From the IMG/VR virus record IMGVR_UViG_3300031977_001871, positions 1 through 32,986 of that record: a stretch of 32,986 nucleotides of DNA, one strand, 5' to 3'. The notes under the pieces were generated by a model. That model ran no database searches. It had not been told where the DNA came from and saw only the letters and a program-made list of their open reading frames with translations. Below are positions 1-7,952 of the stretch, one piece after another. The position numbers and the translations under genes are program-made. This DNA is from a virus. Each line of letters starts with the position of its first letter. The first letter of the stretch is position 1.

Positions 1-144
1 TGTTATATTGATAACTTTGTTGTACAGGTCTTCTTCTAGGTTCCTGATTGTTATATTGATAACTTTGTTGTACAGGTCTTCTTCTAGGTTCCTGATTGTT
101 ATATTGATAACTTTGTTGTACAGGTCTTCTTCTAGGTTCAGTGT
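1..144 (-). repeat. Near-perfect 48-bp tandem repeats inside the repeat gene
   Basis: Bases 1-48 and 49-96 are identical, and the third copy from 97 matches for 43 bases before diverging. Each 48-bp unit encodes one 16-residue unit beginning QQSYQYNN and ending RRRPV. The identity at DNA level, including silent positions, points to recent duplication or gene conversion, while units further right in the gene have diverged. The array continues beyond the window. Confidence 0.9.
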
Positions 145-1519
145 TATTATATTGATAACTTTGTTGTACTGGTCTTCTTCTAGGGCCAGTGTCATTATAT
201 TGATAACTTTGTTGTACTGGTCTTCTTCTAGGTGAAGGTTGGTTTACCTGAACTCTAGTTGGTCTTTGTCTAGATTCAGTGTTATTATATTGATAACTTT
301 GTTGTACTGGTCTTTGTCTAGATTCAGTGTTATTATATTGATAACTTTGTTGTGTACTTGCCTGTACCCTGTTGTGATACTGATAAGATTGTTGTACACT
401 AGTTTGTACCCTGTTATGATACTGATAAGCTTGTTGAGTAGAAGCTTGAACTCTATTATGATATTGATAAGTCTGTTGAGTTGATGCTTGTCCTCTGTTA
501 TGATAAGTATATCCTTGTTGTACTGGTCTCTGTCTTGTTACCCTATTATGGTACTGATATGCCTGTTGTACTGGTCTACGTCTTGGTATCCTATGATGGT
601 AGGTATAAGCTTGTTGTACAGGTCTACGTCTAGGTACTCTATTGTGGTACGTATATGTTTGTTGTGTACTTGTTTGTATCCTGTTATGATAAGTGTATGC
701 CTGTTGTACTGGTCTTCTTCTAGGTACTCTATTGTGGTACGTATATGTTTGTTGTACTGGACGTTGTCTACCTACCCTGTTATGGTACTGATACGATTGT
801 TGTACTGGTCTTCTTCTTGGTACTCTATTGTGATAAGTGTACGTTTGTTGAGTAGAAGTTTGTACCCTATTATGGTACTGATACGTTTGTTGTGTAGAAG
901 CCTGACCCCTATTATGGTAAGTGTACCCCTGTTGTACTACACGTTGTCTATTAACCCTGTTATGATACTGGTATGATTGTTGTACTGGTCTCTGTCTTGG
1001 TACCCTATTGTGATAGACATAAGTCTGTTGTACTGGTCTCTGTCTTGGTACCCTATTGTGATAGGTGTATCCTTGTTGTACTGGTCTCTGTCTTGTTACC
1101 CTATTATGGTAACTATAAGTTTGTTGGACTGGTCTACGTCTCTGTACCCTGTTATGGTACGTATAGTTTTGTTGAGTATTCTGTTGAACACGATTGTGAT
1201 AAGTGTAATCTTGTTGAACACTCGTTTGAACACGATTGTGATACTGATACGTTTGTTGTGTAGATGCTTGTACTCTGTTATGATATTGATACGACTGTTG
1301 CACAGTGAATTGGTAAGGTTGTTGGAAGTTATAAGGTCTTGTTCCAACTGCTGGTCTAGTAGCAATTACTTGGGCTGGCATCTGTCCTGATGCCTTTATC
1401 CATCCAGTAGGTGTCTTTGTATAGACAGAATCAACTGCCGACCATTCTGTTGGGGATGTCTTTACCCAACTACCTGTTGTATTTACCCACCCCGTAGGGT
1501 TCTTAATTCGTTGTGCCAT
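1..1519 (-). CDS. YxY[HN]N tandem-repeat protein, second copy, C-terminus cut by window edge
   Basis: The frame is open from the ATG at 1519 to the window edge with no stop; the 3' end lies outside. About 506 residues are visible. Residues 1-55 are Trp-rich, with short repeats of the form PTGWVN, GSWVK, PTEW and PTGWIK. From about residue 66 onward the protein is almost entirely a tandem array of units such as QQTYQYHNRVQAST (14 residues) and QQTYSYHNRVPRRRPV (16 residues), passing to QQSYQYNN units near the edge. It is a paralogue of the protein at 8717-10954. It starts 13 bases after the stop of the 767-residue fibre gene, so it is probably co-transcribed with the fibres. I recognise no family. 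The composition (Q, R, Y, N, no Cys seen) and position suggest a virion fibre or a scaffold, but this is inference. The long stop-free frames on the opposite strand result from the repeats. Confidence 0.85.
   Translation of the reverse strand, partial: MAQRIKNPTGWVNTTGSWVKTSPTEWSAVDSVYTKTPTGWIKASGQMPAQVIATRPAVGTRPYNFQQPYQFTVQQSYQYHNRVQASTQQTYQYHNRVQTSVQQDYTYHNRVQQNTQQNYTYHNRVQRRRPVQQTYSYHNRVTRQRPVQQGYTYHNRVPRQRPVQQTYVYHNRVPRQRPVQQSYQYHNRVNRQRVVQQGYTYHNRGQASTQQTYQYHNRVQTSTQQTYTYHNRVPRRRPVQQSYQYHNRVGRQRPVQQTYTYHNRVPRRRPVQQAYTYHNRIQTSTQQTYTYHNRVPRRRPVQQAYTYHHRIPRRRPVQQAYQYHNRVTRQRPVQQGYTYHNRGQASTQQTYQYHNRVQASTQQAYQYHNRVQTSVQQSYQYHNRVQASTQQSYQYNNTESRQRPVQQSYQYNNTESRQRPTRVQVNQPSPRRRPVQQSYQYNDTGPRRRPVQQSYQYNNTEPRRRPVQQSYQYNNQEPRRRPVQQSYQYNNQEPRRRPVQQSYQYN
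145..1320 (-). repeat. Degenerate 42/48-bp tandem repeat array
   Basis: The rest of the array in the same gene. Units code for QQxYxYHNRV or QQxYxYNN followed by either a 4-residue linker (14-residue unit, 42 bp, e.g. QAST, QTSV, QQNT) or a 6-residue linker (16-residue unit, 48 bp, e.g. PRRRPV, TRQRPV). The two lengths alternate irregularly. The frame is never broken. Confidence 0.85.
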
Positions 1520-1532
1520 ATTATATTAACTC

Positions 1533-3836
1533 TTAAGAGTAAGTTATCCATACATCTCCAACTTGCCCAGCACCTGATGTGGGGGCAGAAGAATGTATGA
1601 AAGTGTTTCGAAATGCTCCGTCTGAAGCACCAATGGTTGTAAAACCTGTAGTACCTTTACCAGTAACTGATAATGCATCCCCGATAGTTACATCATCGGG
1701 TAGACCTATTGTTACTGTTGCATTTTCACTACCTGAACCTGAGACTGTAATCTCATTTGCAGTTCCTGATATTCCTGATACGTAATTTCCTGTTGTGTCT
1801 GTTGCTAATGCAACTGAGTTTGCTTGTATAGTTGTGCTTATGGATATACCTGCTGAACCGTCAAAGTTTGCAGTACCAACAACATCTCCTGAAAGTGCTA
1901 TTGCTCTTGTCGTTGCTAATTTAGTAGCTGTAGATGCGTTACCTGTTACATCACCAGTGACATCACCATAAAGTCTTCCTGCTTGTATGTTTGCATTAGT
2001 GAGTGTTAATGCACCAGTAGATGCACCTGTTGCCGTTGTGGTTGCAAATCTAACTCTATCTGAACTTTCATCCCAACCTACGAAAACATTATCACCAGTA
2101 GAACCTCTTTCAAGAATAAGACCTAAGTCATTAGAGTTTGCACCCGTGTTACCTGAACCAAGTTCAATCAATGCATCTTCGATTGTTGTATTTGTTGCAC
2201 TGTTTGTTACTGTAGAACCATTGACTGTTAGGTCACCAGTGACTACTACGTCACCACTTGCATTTACGTTTGCGAATGTTACATTACTGTTTGTTGCAAC
2301 TGCCTGACCGATACTAAATGCACCACCTGAATATGATACACCAGTTCCAGCACTTAGATGAGCTCTAACTTCTGATGCACTTGGGCCTGTATATGTGATA
2401 ACACCAGTAGATGAATTGTATGCAAGTGAACCATCTCCACCTGAATCTGTTACTGATATAGCTCCTCTTGCATCTGAATCTGCATACATTGTAGGTTCTG
2501 AGTATGAGATTACACCTGATGTTGAGTTATATGCTAAATCACCACTTACTGAAATTGAACTTCTTGCATTTGCAGTTGTGAATTTAGTTACACTAAATGC
2601 ACCTGTTGATGAGTTATAAGATAGGTCACCAGCTGCAGATAATAAACCTCTTACTTCTGCGTCTGTTCTTTCTGTAAATGAGAATGCACCAGTTGAACTA
2701 TTATATGATAAATCACCACTTGCAGATACTAATCCTCTGATACTTGCATCTGATAAACCAGCAAGTGTAAGTGTTCCAGCTGCATCGTCATATGTTGATG
2801 TGATGTTTGTTCCACCAATTATCAATCCATTTACGATGTCTTCTATTTCTTCTTCAGTTTTTCCTGAAGAGTTGATTGTAAGTGTTCCGTTTGCATCGTC
2901 ATATGATGTTGTTATGTTAGTACCAGCAGTGACTAATGCATTTACTCTGTCGTCTACTCTTTCGTTTGTGAAAAATAGATTTCCATTTTCTGATAAATCA
3001 CCTGTGTCTAAAGTAACTGAACCACCAAGGGATACGGTGTTTGAGTTAATTGATAATGAACTGTTAGAAAGTTTTCCGTTAACAATAGAACCTGCTAACA
3101 TATCATTTGTGATACCACCAGCTTTTACTTGAACTGTATCTGATGCAAGTTCTAAAGAACTGTCATCTACTTGAACTGCAAGTGTTACTGCACCTGAAGT
3201 TCCACCACCAGTCAAACCATCTCCTGCTGTTACAGCTGTGATGTCTGCAGAGTTTGTGTTTGCAACTGTAAGTGTATTAGCTACATCATCATATGTTAAT
3301 GATACACCAGTTCCTGCTGTAAGTAATCCATTTACTCTATCGTCTACTCTTTCGTTTGTAAAATAAAGGTTTGTTGACCCTTCTGTAATCTCGTCTGTAT
3401 TATCTTTACCCGCTACTTGAGAATCTACATATGCTTTAATCGATTGTTGTGTTGCAGCGTGAGTTGCAGAGTTTGAAGCCATGTTGTCTTCATCTTTGAA
3501 ATCGATTGCGATGTCGTCTGCATTTACAGTGATACCTGTACCAGCACCAACATTAAGTGTTGCATCACCTGAAGTTGCAGTACCTGTTAAACCAGCACCA
3601 GCGTTAACTCCAGTAATATCACCGACATTACCTGTAATTGTTAGTTGGTTAGCTGCATCATCATATGATAATGAGATACCTGAACCTGCTTGTAAAAGAC
3701 TTGCAACTCTATCGTCCACACTTTCATTAAGTGCAGTTGCAGAAATGGAACCTACATATGTTCCGTCTGATTGGATGACCTCTGTTCCACTAACTGATAG
3801 TCCATTCTTGACATTAAAATTCTTTTCACCTGCCAT
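1533..3836 (-). CDS. Tail fibre-like repeat protein, 767 residues
   Basis: Long, Ser/Thr/Gly/Asp-rich beta fibre protein. Near residues 155 and 287 it carries the fibre motif LYFTNERVDDRV or LFFTNERVDDRV, followed each time by a TAGTG..SYDD segment. Residues about 370-470 hold repeats of the type SASGDLSYNSSTGAFS. Near residue 535 there is a GDLTVNGSTVT segment leading into a globular insert, and near 640 a NASTATKLATTRAIALSG segment typical of phage tail fibres. The C-terminus ends in GDVWITYS, resembling the GHLWYVV end of the 908-residue fibre. Its ATG overlaps the stop of the preceding gene (TAATG at 3834-3838), so translation is probably coupled. A virion fibre role is well supported; where it attaches is not known. 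Confidence 0.85.
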   Translation of the reverse strand: MAGEKNFNVKNGLSVSGTEVIQSDGTYVGSISATALNESVDDRVASLLQAGSGISLSYDDAANQLTITGNVGDITGVNAGAGLTGTATSGDATLNVGAGTGITVNADDIAIDFKDEDNMASNSATHAATQQSIKAYVDSQVAGKDNTDEITEGSTNLYFTNERVDDRVNGLLTAGTGVSLTYDDVANTLTVANTNSADITAVTAGDGLTGGGTSGAVTLAVQVDDSSLELASDTVQVKAGGITNDMLAGSIVNGKLSNSSLSINSNTVSLGGSVTLDTGDLSENGNLFFTNERVDDRVNALVTAGTNITTSYDDANGTLTINSSGKTEEEIEDIVNGLIIGGTNITSTYDDAAGTLTLAGLSDASIRGLVSASGDLSYNSSTGAFSFTERTDAEVRGLLSAAGDLSYNSSTGAFSVTKFTTANARSSISVSGDLAYNSTSGVISYSEPTMYADSDARGAISVTDSGGDGSLAYNSSTGVITYTGPSASEVRAHLSAGTGVSYSGGAFSIGQAVATNSNVTFANVNASGDVVVTGDLTVNGSTVTNSATNTTIEDALIELGSGNTGANSNDLGLILERGSTGDNVFVGWDESSDRVRFATTTATGASTGALTLTNANIQAGRLYGDVTGDVTGNASTATKLATTRAIALSGDVVGTANFDGSAGISISTTIQANSVALATDTTGNYVSGISGTANEITVSGSGSENATVTIGLPDDVTIGDALSVTGKGTTGFTTIGASDGAFRNTFIHSSAPTSGAGQVGDVWITYS

Positions 3837-4171
3837 TAGAATGTACCTCCATCAACTGTTGGTAATGATAGTTCACCGTTTGAACTATTATAAGATAAGT
3901 TTGTTTCACCCGATGCTAAAGATATAGAACCTCTAGCTCTTGCGTCTGTGAAGTAAAGGTTTGATGACCCTTCTGATAAATCGTCTGTGTCTTTAGATGC
4001 AAATGAAGTATTAAACTGTGACCCCGTAAAGTACAGGTTTGTTGACCCCTGTGCAAGATTATCGGTAGTCAAAGTTGACACTGCAGCTGCAACAACTTTA
4101 CCACTAGAACTGATTACTTCAGAAGAACCAACGGTCAAACCATAATCGATTGTAAAGTTTGCTGTTGCCAT
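3836..4171 (-). CDS. Short fibre-module protein ending DGGTF, 111 residues
   Basis: Small protein built from the same parts as the large fibres: an N-terminal segment like that of the 767-residue fibre (MATANFTIDYGLTVGSSEVI against MAGEKNFNVKNGLSVSGTEV), two LYFT motifs (LYFTGSQF and LYFTDARARG), a SYNSSNGELS repeat and a terminal DGGTF. It looks like a miniature of the next gene. A good Shine-Dalgarno GGGGA lies at 4178-4182. Its stop overlaps the start of the 767-residue fibre. It could be a short fibre, a co-assembling partner, or the remnant of a gene duplication; the sequence does not decide this. Confidence 0.8.
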   Translation of the reverse strand: MATANFTIDYGLTVGSSEVISSSGKVVAAAVSTLTTDNLAQGSTNLYFTGSQFNTSFASKDTDDLSEGSSNLYFTDARARGSISLASGETNLSYNSSNGELSLPTVDGGTF

Positions 4172-4176
4172 TAAAA

Positions 4177-4218
4177 ATCCCCTGTTTGTATGATGGTATT
4201 TAGGGGATTAACATCCCC
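4177..4218 (-). promoter_or_regulatory. Hairpin with competing Shine-Dalgarno pairing
   Basis: Read on the minus strand, GGGGAT (4218-4213), loop GTTA, ATCCCC (4208-4203) forms a 6-bp stem. Twenty bases further on, the ribosome binding site of the 111-residue gene is again GGGGAT (4182-4177). The single ATCCCC arm can therefore pair with either GGGGAT copy. There is no U-tract, so it is a poor terminator. Regulation is inferred only. Confidence 0.4.
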
Positions 4219-4226
4219 AAACTCAT

Positions 4227-4973
4227 CTACACTGTTAATAAATTTCTACTTATTTTAAATACTGTTGAACTCGAAGACGAAGGTGTGACTTTCAACCTGA
4301 CATCACCTGAATTTGTATCTACTGATGTTGTAAATAACTCTCCATTTGTGTGTACACTTCCATACACTTCATGTGTTGCACTTGATGAATTATGTATTAC
4401 CATAATTTCACATGCATGAAAATTTGTTCCTTGTGATGCCTGTACGTGATACTTTCCACTTCTATATGATAGTGATGGGAAACTATCTAGTACTACCTCG
4501 TCTGTTGCAGTAGTAGTCAATGTATTGTTTGCATCCATCCTTAAGTTCTGTAAGTTTAGAGGCCCTACTGCAGTTAATGTACCTGTTGATTCTAAATCAC
4601 CCACTTTTAGGTCTGCATATGACCATCCAGTTCCTTCGGTATTAACGGTTGTTGTCGGTTCTATTTCTAGACCATCAAATAATTTCCATGTAGAATCTGT
4701 TGCATCTCTAAACAAACCTGAGAATTCACTTGCACCACCATCTGATAAACCGTCATTATAGTTACCATACATTCCAAAATCAATCAAATCGTCTACTGTA
4801 TTTGCATTAGCAAGTTCAAACATAGATGTATCAACCGATTTAGTAACCGAATCTATGGTTGTTGTTGTTCCTAATACTGTCAAACCACCTGATATAGAAA
4901 CATCTCCAGTAACTTCTAAGTCACCTATTATTTCTTCACCGTAGTCTGCTAAAAATTTCTTTTTTATACCCAT
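4227..4973 (-). CDS. Fibre-like virion protein with shared C-terminal domain, 248 residues
   Basis: The N-terminus (MGIKKKFLADYGEEIIGDLE) leads into the fibre segment GGLTVLGTTTTIDS and then a domain with MFELANAN..DDLIDFGMYGNYNDG, GLFRDATDSTWKLFDGLE and EPTTTVNT, a combination I know from structural proteins of T4-like cyanophages. Residues about 145-248 form a second domain homologous to the C-termini of the two genes upstream (5074-5484 and 5499-6323), marked by GTNFHACEIMVIHN, YGSVHTNGELFTTSVD and VRLKVTP. The start has no strong Shine-Dalgarno. A late-promoter-like CATAAATA lies about 30 bases upstream and an intrinsic terminator lies beyond that, so this gene probably opens a new transcription unit. 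Virion fibre or decoration protein; exact position unknown. Confidence 0.82.
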   Translation of the reverse strand: MGIKKKFLADYGEEIIGDLEVTGDVSISGGLTVLGTTTTIDSVTKSVDTSMFELANANTVDDLIDFGMYGNYNDGLSDGGASEFSGLFRDATDSTWKLFDGLEIEPTTTVNTEGTGWSYADLKVGDLESTGTLTAVGPLNLQNLRMDANNTLTTTATDEVVLDSFPSLSYRSGKYHVQASQGTNFHACEIMVIHNSSSATHEVYGSVHTNGELFTTSVDTNSGDVRLKVTPSSSSSTVFKISRNLLTV

Positions 4974-5004
4974 TTAATATAATCCATAATTTTGAATCTA
5001 ATAC

Positions 5005-5012
5005 TATTTATG
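5005..5012 (-). promoter_or_regulatory. Probable late promoter, CATAAATA
   Basis: One mismatch from the T4-type late box TATAAATA. It lies about 30 bases upstream of the ATG at 4973 and 15 bases after the terminator of the previous gene, the expected place for a new start. Confidence 0.55.
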
Positions 5013-5026
5013 CATTTTGTAAGGGT

Positions 5027-5056
5027 AAAAAAAAGGGGAACCGAAGTTCCCCTTTT
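5027..5056 (-). terminator. Intrinsic terminator with TTCG tetraloop
   Basis: On the minus strand GGGGAAC, loop TTCG, GTTCCCC, then eight T (5034-5027). The stem is 7 bp of perfect pairing and can be lengthened by an A-run on its 5' side. It follows the stop at 5074 by less than 20 bases. The loop is the especially stable UUCG type. This is the only clear rho-independent terminator I find in the window. Confidence 0.9.
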
Positions 5057-5073
5057 CTCGTTCTATGAACTGT

Positions 5074-5484
5074 TTACGCGTCTACTACTGTTCTGTCAAA
5101 TTTAATCAATGTGCTAGCATTTGATGCTGGGGTTACACGTAATCTTACGTCACTCCCTGAAATATCTGCATCGAATGTTGCCAAAGATGTTGACTTCAAT
5201 GTACCGTACTGAGTTAAAGTAACTGTAGTACCATCATGTACTAACATAACTTCTGTAGAATGGTAATCCGTACCTTTAGACATTACTACAATATATCTTG
5301 CAGCCCTATATGTATTTTTAGCAAAGGTATCTAATGAGAATATATCTGTAGATGTTCTAGTAGATGTATTCCTCTTAGTATTTTTGGTTTCAACTGCTTT
5401 TGCTGTAACAATTTTATCATTGTCCACATCGAATTGAATCCCACGGATTAGTTCAGCTAGTTTAAATGCATTTGATTTTGCCAT
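5074..5484 (-). CDS. Small virion protein, stand-alone shared C-terminal domain, 136 residues
   Basis: Residues 1-30 (MAKSNAFKLAELIRGIQFD) look like the N-terminal segment found in small structural proteins of marine T4-like phages. Residues about 31-136 are the domain shared with the neighbours: YRAARYIVVMSKGTDYHSTE, VMLVHDGTTV, YGTLKSTSLATFDADISGS and VRLRVTPASNASTLIKFDR. The protein is little more than this one domain, so it is the simplest member of the trio. A strong Shine-Dalgarno (GGGAGG) precedes the ATG. The terminator at 5027-5056 ends its transcription unit. I infer a virion surface or fibre-tip role from the neighbours; no enzymatic motif is visible. Confidence 0.82.
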   Translation of the reverse strand: MAKSNAFKLAELIRGIQFDVDNDKIVTAKAVETKNTKRNTSTRTSTDIFSLDTFAKNTYRAARYIVVMSKGTDYHSTEVMLVHDGTTVTLTQYGTLKSTSLATFDADISGSDVRLRVTPASNASTLIKFDRTVVDA

Positions 5485-5498
5485 GTTCTAATCCTCCC

Positions 5499-6323
5499 TT
5501 ATGAATGTCTAATTTGGAACGTGTCTATTGTGGTATTAGTGTTAGCAGGAGTTACGAGTAATCTCATATTTCCTGAACTAACATCTGCACTCAATGTAAA
5601 CAAAGAGTTACCTGTATGGACATCACCAAACTGTGAATAATATGCGTTAGTACCATCATTTGCAATGATAACATCACAAGAGTGTGTTCCTGCTGAAGCA
5701 TGTTGTGCTGTCACAAAGAACCTTATACTCTTAATTGATGTTGCGACCTGTTGTAAAACTTGGTCGGCTGTCGTTGCAGAGAACGATGATTCCGTTCTGT
5801 TACCTTCAACTAAGTCACTGGTATTGGAGATATTATTAATTACTAATGTATCTCCATTTACTGCGTTTTCTGTTAAAGTGATAGTGGATGAGTTAGTAGT
5901 TGTATAGTCTGTACCACCCCCAATCAACTTAACACCGTTTAAGTATACGTTTTCACCACCTGATGTATATGATAATGAATTACCATTGTCATCATTTCCA
6001 GTAAATACTGTTTGGTTTCCTGTTACACTATATGTGAACGTGGAATACACATTACCTGCGTTAGCAAATGATAGTGTTCCACTCCCATCGGTTTTAAGTA
6101 CTTGGTTTGCCGAACCATCACTGGTTGGAAAAGAGTAAGCATCATTGATTGTCAAACTTGTTGGGTTTGAACCTAATTCGACTACAGCTGCAGAACCGTC
6201 ATTTTTCTCAGTGTAAAACCTACCGTGATAGGTATTTACTGCCAGTTCCCCTAGTGATAAATCACCAGTGCTAGGAACAGCATTCTGAGTAGATGAACGT
6301 TTAAACTGTATTACTGTTGCCAT
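5499..6323 (-). CDS. Fibre-like virion protein with shared C-terminal domain, 274 residues
   Basis: The N-terminus MATVIQFKRSSTQNAVPSTG, then LSLGELAVNTYHGRFYTEKN, is a widespread phage fibre/appendage start, also present in the 533-residue gene. Residues about 50-90 contain LKTDGSGTLSFANAG, also shared with that gene. Residues about 95-165 carry the module FTYSVTGNQTVFTGNDDNG...VYLNGVKL...DYTTTNSSTITL, which recurs in other virion proteins of the window. Residues about 170-274 are the domain shared with the next two genes, here with GTHSCDVIIANDGT, QFGDVHTGNSLFTLSADVSS and MRLLVTPAN. A strong Shine-Dalgarno, GGAGGAAGC, abuts the ATG. Probably an appendage protein; the substrate or receptor is not visible. 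Confidence 0.83.
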   Translation of the reverse strand: MATVIQFKRSSTQNAVPSTGDLSLGELAVNTYHGRFYTEKNDGSAAVVELGSNPTSLTINDAYSFPTSDGSANQVLKTDGSGTLSFANAGNVYSTFTYSVTGNQTVFTGNDDNGNSLSYTSGGENVYLNGVKLIGGGTDYTTTNSSTITLTENAVNGDTLVINNISNTSDLVEGNRTESSFSATTADQVLQQVATSIKSIRFFVTAQHASAGTHSCDVIIANDGTNAYYSQFGDVHTGNSLFTLSADVSSGNMRLLVTPANTNTTIDTFQIRHS

Positions 6324-6350
6324 GCTTCCTCCAGTTGTTAACTACTACTA

Positions 6351-7952
6351 TTAAAATGTTCCACCGTCAATTGCAGTAACGGTTACGGCACCACTTGACA
6401 CAGTGAAGTTAGCACTAGAGAAAGATGCAACACCCTTATTAGAGGAAGTAGCGTCTTCAACTGCTAGTGTAATTGCACCAGCACCATTAGTGATTGTCAT
6501 TGCTTCACCAGCTGTCAATGTAGCTGCATCAAATACTCCACCTGAAGTGTCACCAATTAAGATTTGACCATCGGTTGGAGCTGAACCAGCATATGAATCG
6601 ATTGAACCACTCAATGATAGAGCTGCACCTTCGACATTACCGAATGCAACGTTACCTAATGTACCTGAGAATACTGAACTTGTGTCTGTTGCGTCTGCAA
6701 TAAACTTAAATTTAGCATCTGTATCGTCCATACCAAAGAAACCAACTTTAGCACCACTTGAGTTGTACTTAAATTTGATACCTCTGTCTAGGTTGTCGTC
6801 TGCAGAATCATCACCGATTTCAAATACTGGGTCGGCAACTGATACTGTTGATGAGTTTACAGTTGTTGTTGTACCATTAACTGACAAGTTACCTGTTACT
6901 GTAAGGTTACCTGAAGTTGTTAATGTTGCAGTTGTGATGTCGTCTGAAATTAAGTTACCACCAACTGTTAAGTTGTTTCCGACAGTTACGTTATTAGGTA
7001 GACCAACTGTAATAGTTTGTCCACTTGCTGAAGTTTCAATTTCATTTGCAGTACCTTGTACTGTAAGTGATTGTGAATCTAAATCGACTGCACCTGTTCC
7101 ACTGTCACCTGCTACGTCTAAGTCTTGTGCTGTTACGTTAGTATCAACATAATCTTTAACTGCTGCTGAAGTAGGAATAGTTGTGTCGTTGTCGTTTGAA
7201 CCGATACCTTCTGATTCGATTACAACCGCTGCAGCTGCTAATTTACCAAATGTTATTTGTCCATTTGCAATGTGAGCTGTGTCGATTGAACCATCTACTA
7301 GATGTTCTGAATCAATAGAATCGTCTGCGATTTTAGCACCGTTAACTGCGTCTGCAGCTATCATGCCATTTTCAACTACACCTGAACCGATTGTCATTGC
7401 ACCATTAGATGCAAGTGTTACGTCACCTGAAACTGCTACGTTATCAAATGAGTCTGAACCGTCATGGACAAGAATGTGTCCTGATGCTGGTGCTGAAATA
7501 TCTGTATCAGATGCACCTGCGATTGATGAAGTTGTTGATACGAAAGACAATGCTCCTGAACCATCGGTTCCAAGTACTTGTCCGTTTGAACCATCTGAAG
7601 ATGGTAATGTTAATGTAAGGTTTGAAGCTACTGAATCGGGTGCTTTCAATGCAACGAAATTTGTTCCGTTGTCTGAATCTTCTCTCAACTTGATAGATGC
7701 ACCTGCTGTTGCACCGTTACCAACTATGAAGTCTGAAGGTGTTGGGGTTGAACCCACCAACATATCCGTGTAGTACTTACCACCAATTTCGTGGACGACT
7801 GCTTGGGTACCATCATGTGACTCAATGAAGAGAGTAGCATTTGCACCAGACCCTGCTCTATCCTGAACGTAGGCTAATTCACTTTCTGCTAAATCAGAAA
7901 TTGCGGGATTAGCACTTCCAGTAGACCTTTTAATCTGAATTACTGTTGCCAT
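6351..7952 (-). CDS. Tail fibre-like protein ending DGGTF, 533 residues
   Basis: N-terminus MATVIQIKRSTGSANPAISD with LAESELAYVQD is the same start type as the 274-residue neighbour. Residues about 85-145 contain LTLPSSDGSNGQVLGTDGSG, a common fibre segment. Residues 145-300 are Ala/Gly/Asp/Ser-rich repeats with AVKDYVDTNV. Near residue 350 lies VTGNLSVNGTTTTVNSS, leading into an insert that holds FEIGDDSADDNLDRGIKFKY and FFGMDDTDAKFKFIADATD. The final residues are VTAIDGGTF, the same DGGTF end as the 83- and 111-residue proteins. A clear Shine-Dalgarno (AGGAGA) is present. The gene is preceded by a 147-base leader with an exact late promoter and several stem-loops, so it is probably expressed as its own late unit. 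Fibre identity is well supported, location on the virion is not. Confidence 0.85.
   Translation of the reverse strand: MATVIQIKRSTGSANPAISDLAESELAYVQDRAGSGANATLFIESHDGTQAVVHEIGGKYYTDMLVGSTPTPSDFIVGNGATAGASIKLREDSDNGTNFVALKAPDSVASNLTLTLPSSDGSNGQVLGTDGSGALSFVSTTSSIAGASDTDISAPASGHILVHDGSDSFDNVAVSGDVTLASNGAMTIGSGVVENGMIAADAVNGAKIADDSIDSEHLVDGSIDTAHIANGQITFGKLAAAAVVIESEGIGSNDNDTTIPTSAAVKDYVDTNVTAQDLDVAGDSGTGAVDLDSQSLTVQGTANEIETSASGQTITVGLPNNVTVGNNLTVGGNLISDDITTATLTTSGNLTVTGNLSVNGTTTTVNSSTVSVADPVFEIGDDSADDNLDRGIKFKYNSSGAKVGFFGMDDTDAKFKFIADATDTSSVFSGTLGNVAFGNVEGAALSLSGSIDSYAGSAPTDGQILIGDTSGGVFDAATLTAGEAMTITNGAGAITLAVEDATSSNKGVASFSSANFTVSSGAVTVTAIDGGTF

Noticed and set aside
1-1320. The 42/48-bp repeats as a CRISPR array
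   Set aside because: There are no unique spacers, units are contiguous and in frame, and they translate into a regular protein repeat.
8-1390. Long plus-strand open frames across the left repeat array, with repetitive Leu/Ser/Tyr proteins
   Set aside because: They are the exact antisense register of the minus-strand repeat gene; the repeat codons contain no tta, cta or tca in that register, so stop-free frames are a by-product. No ribosome site or recognisable protein.
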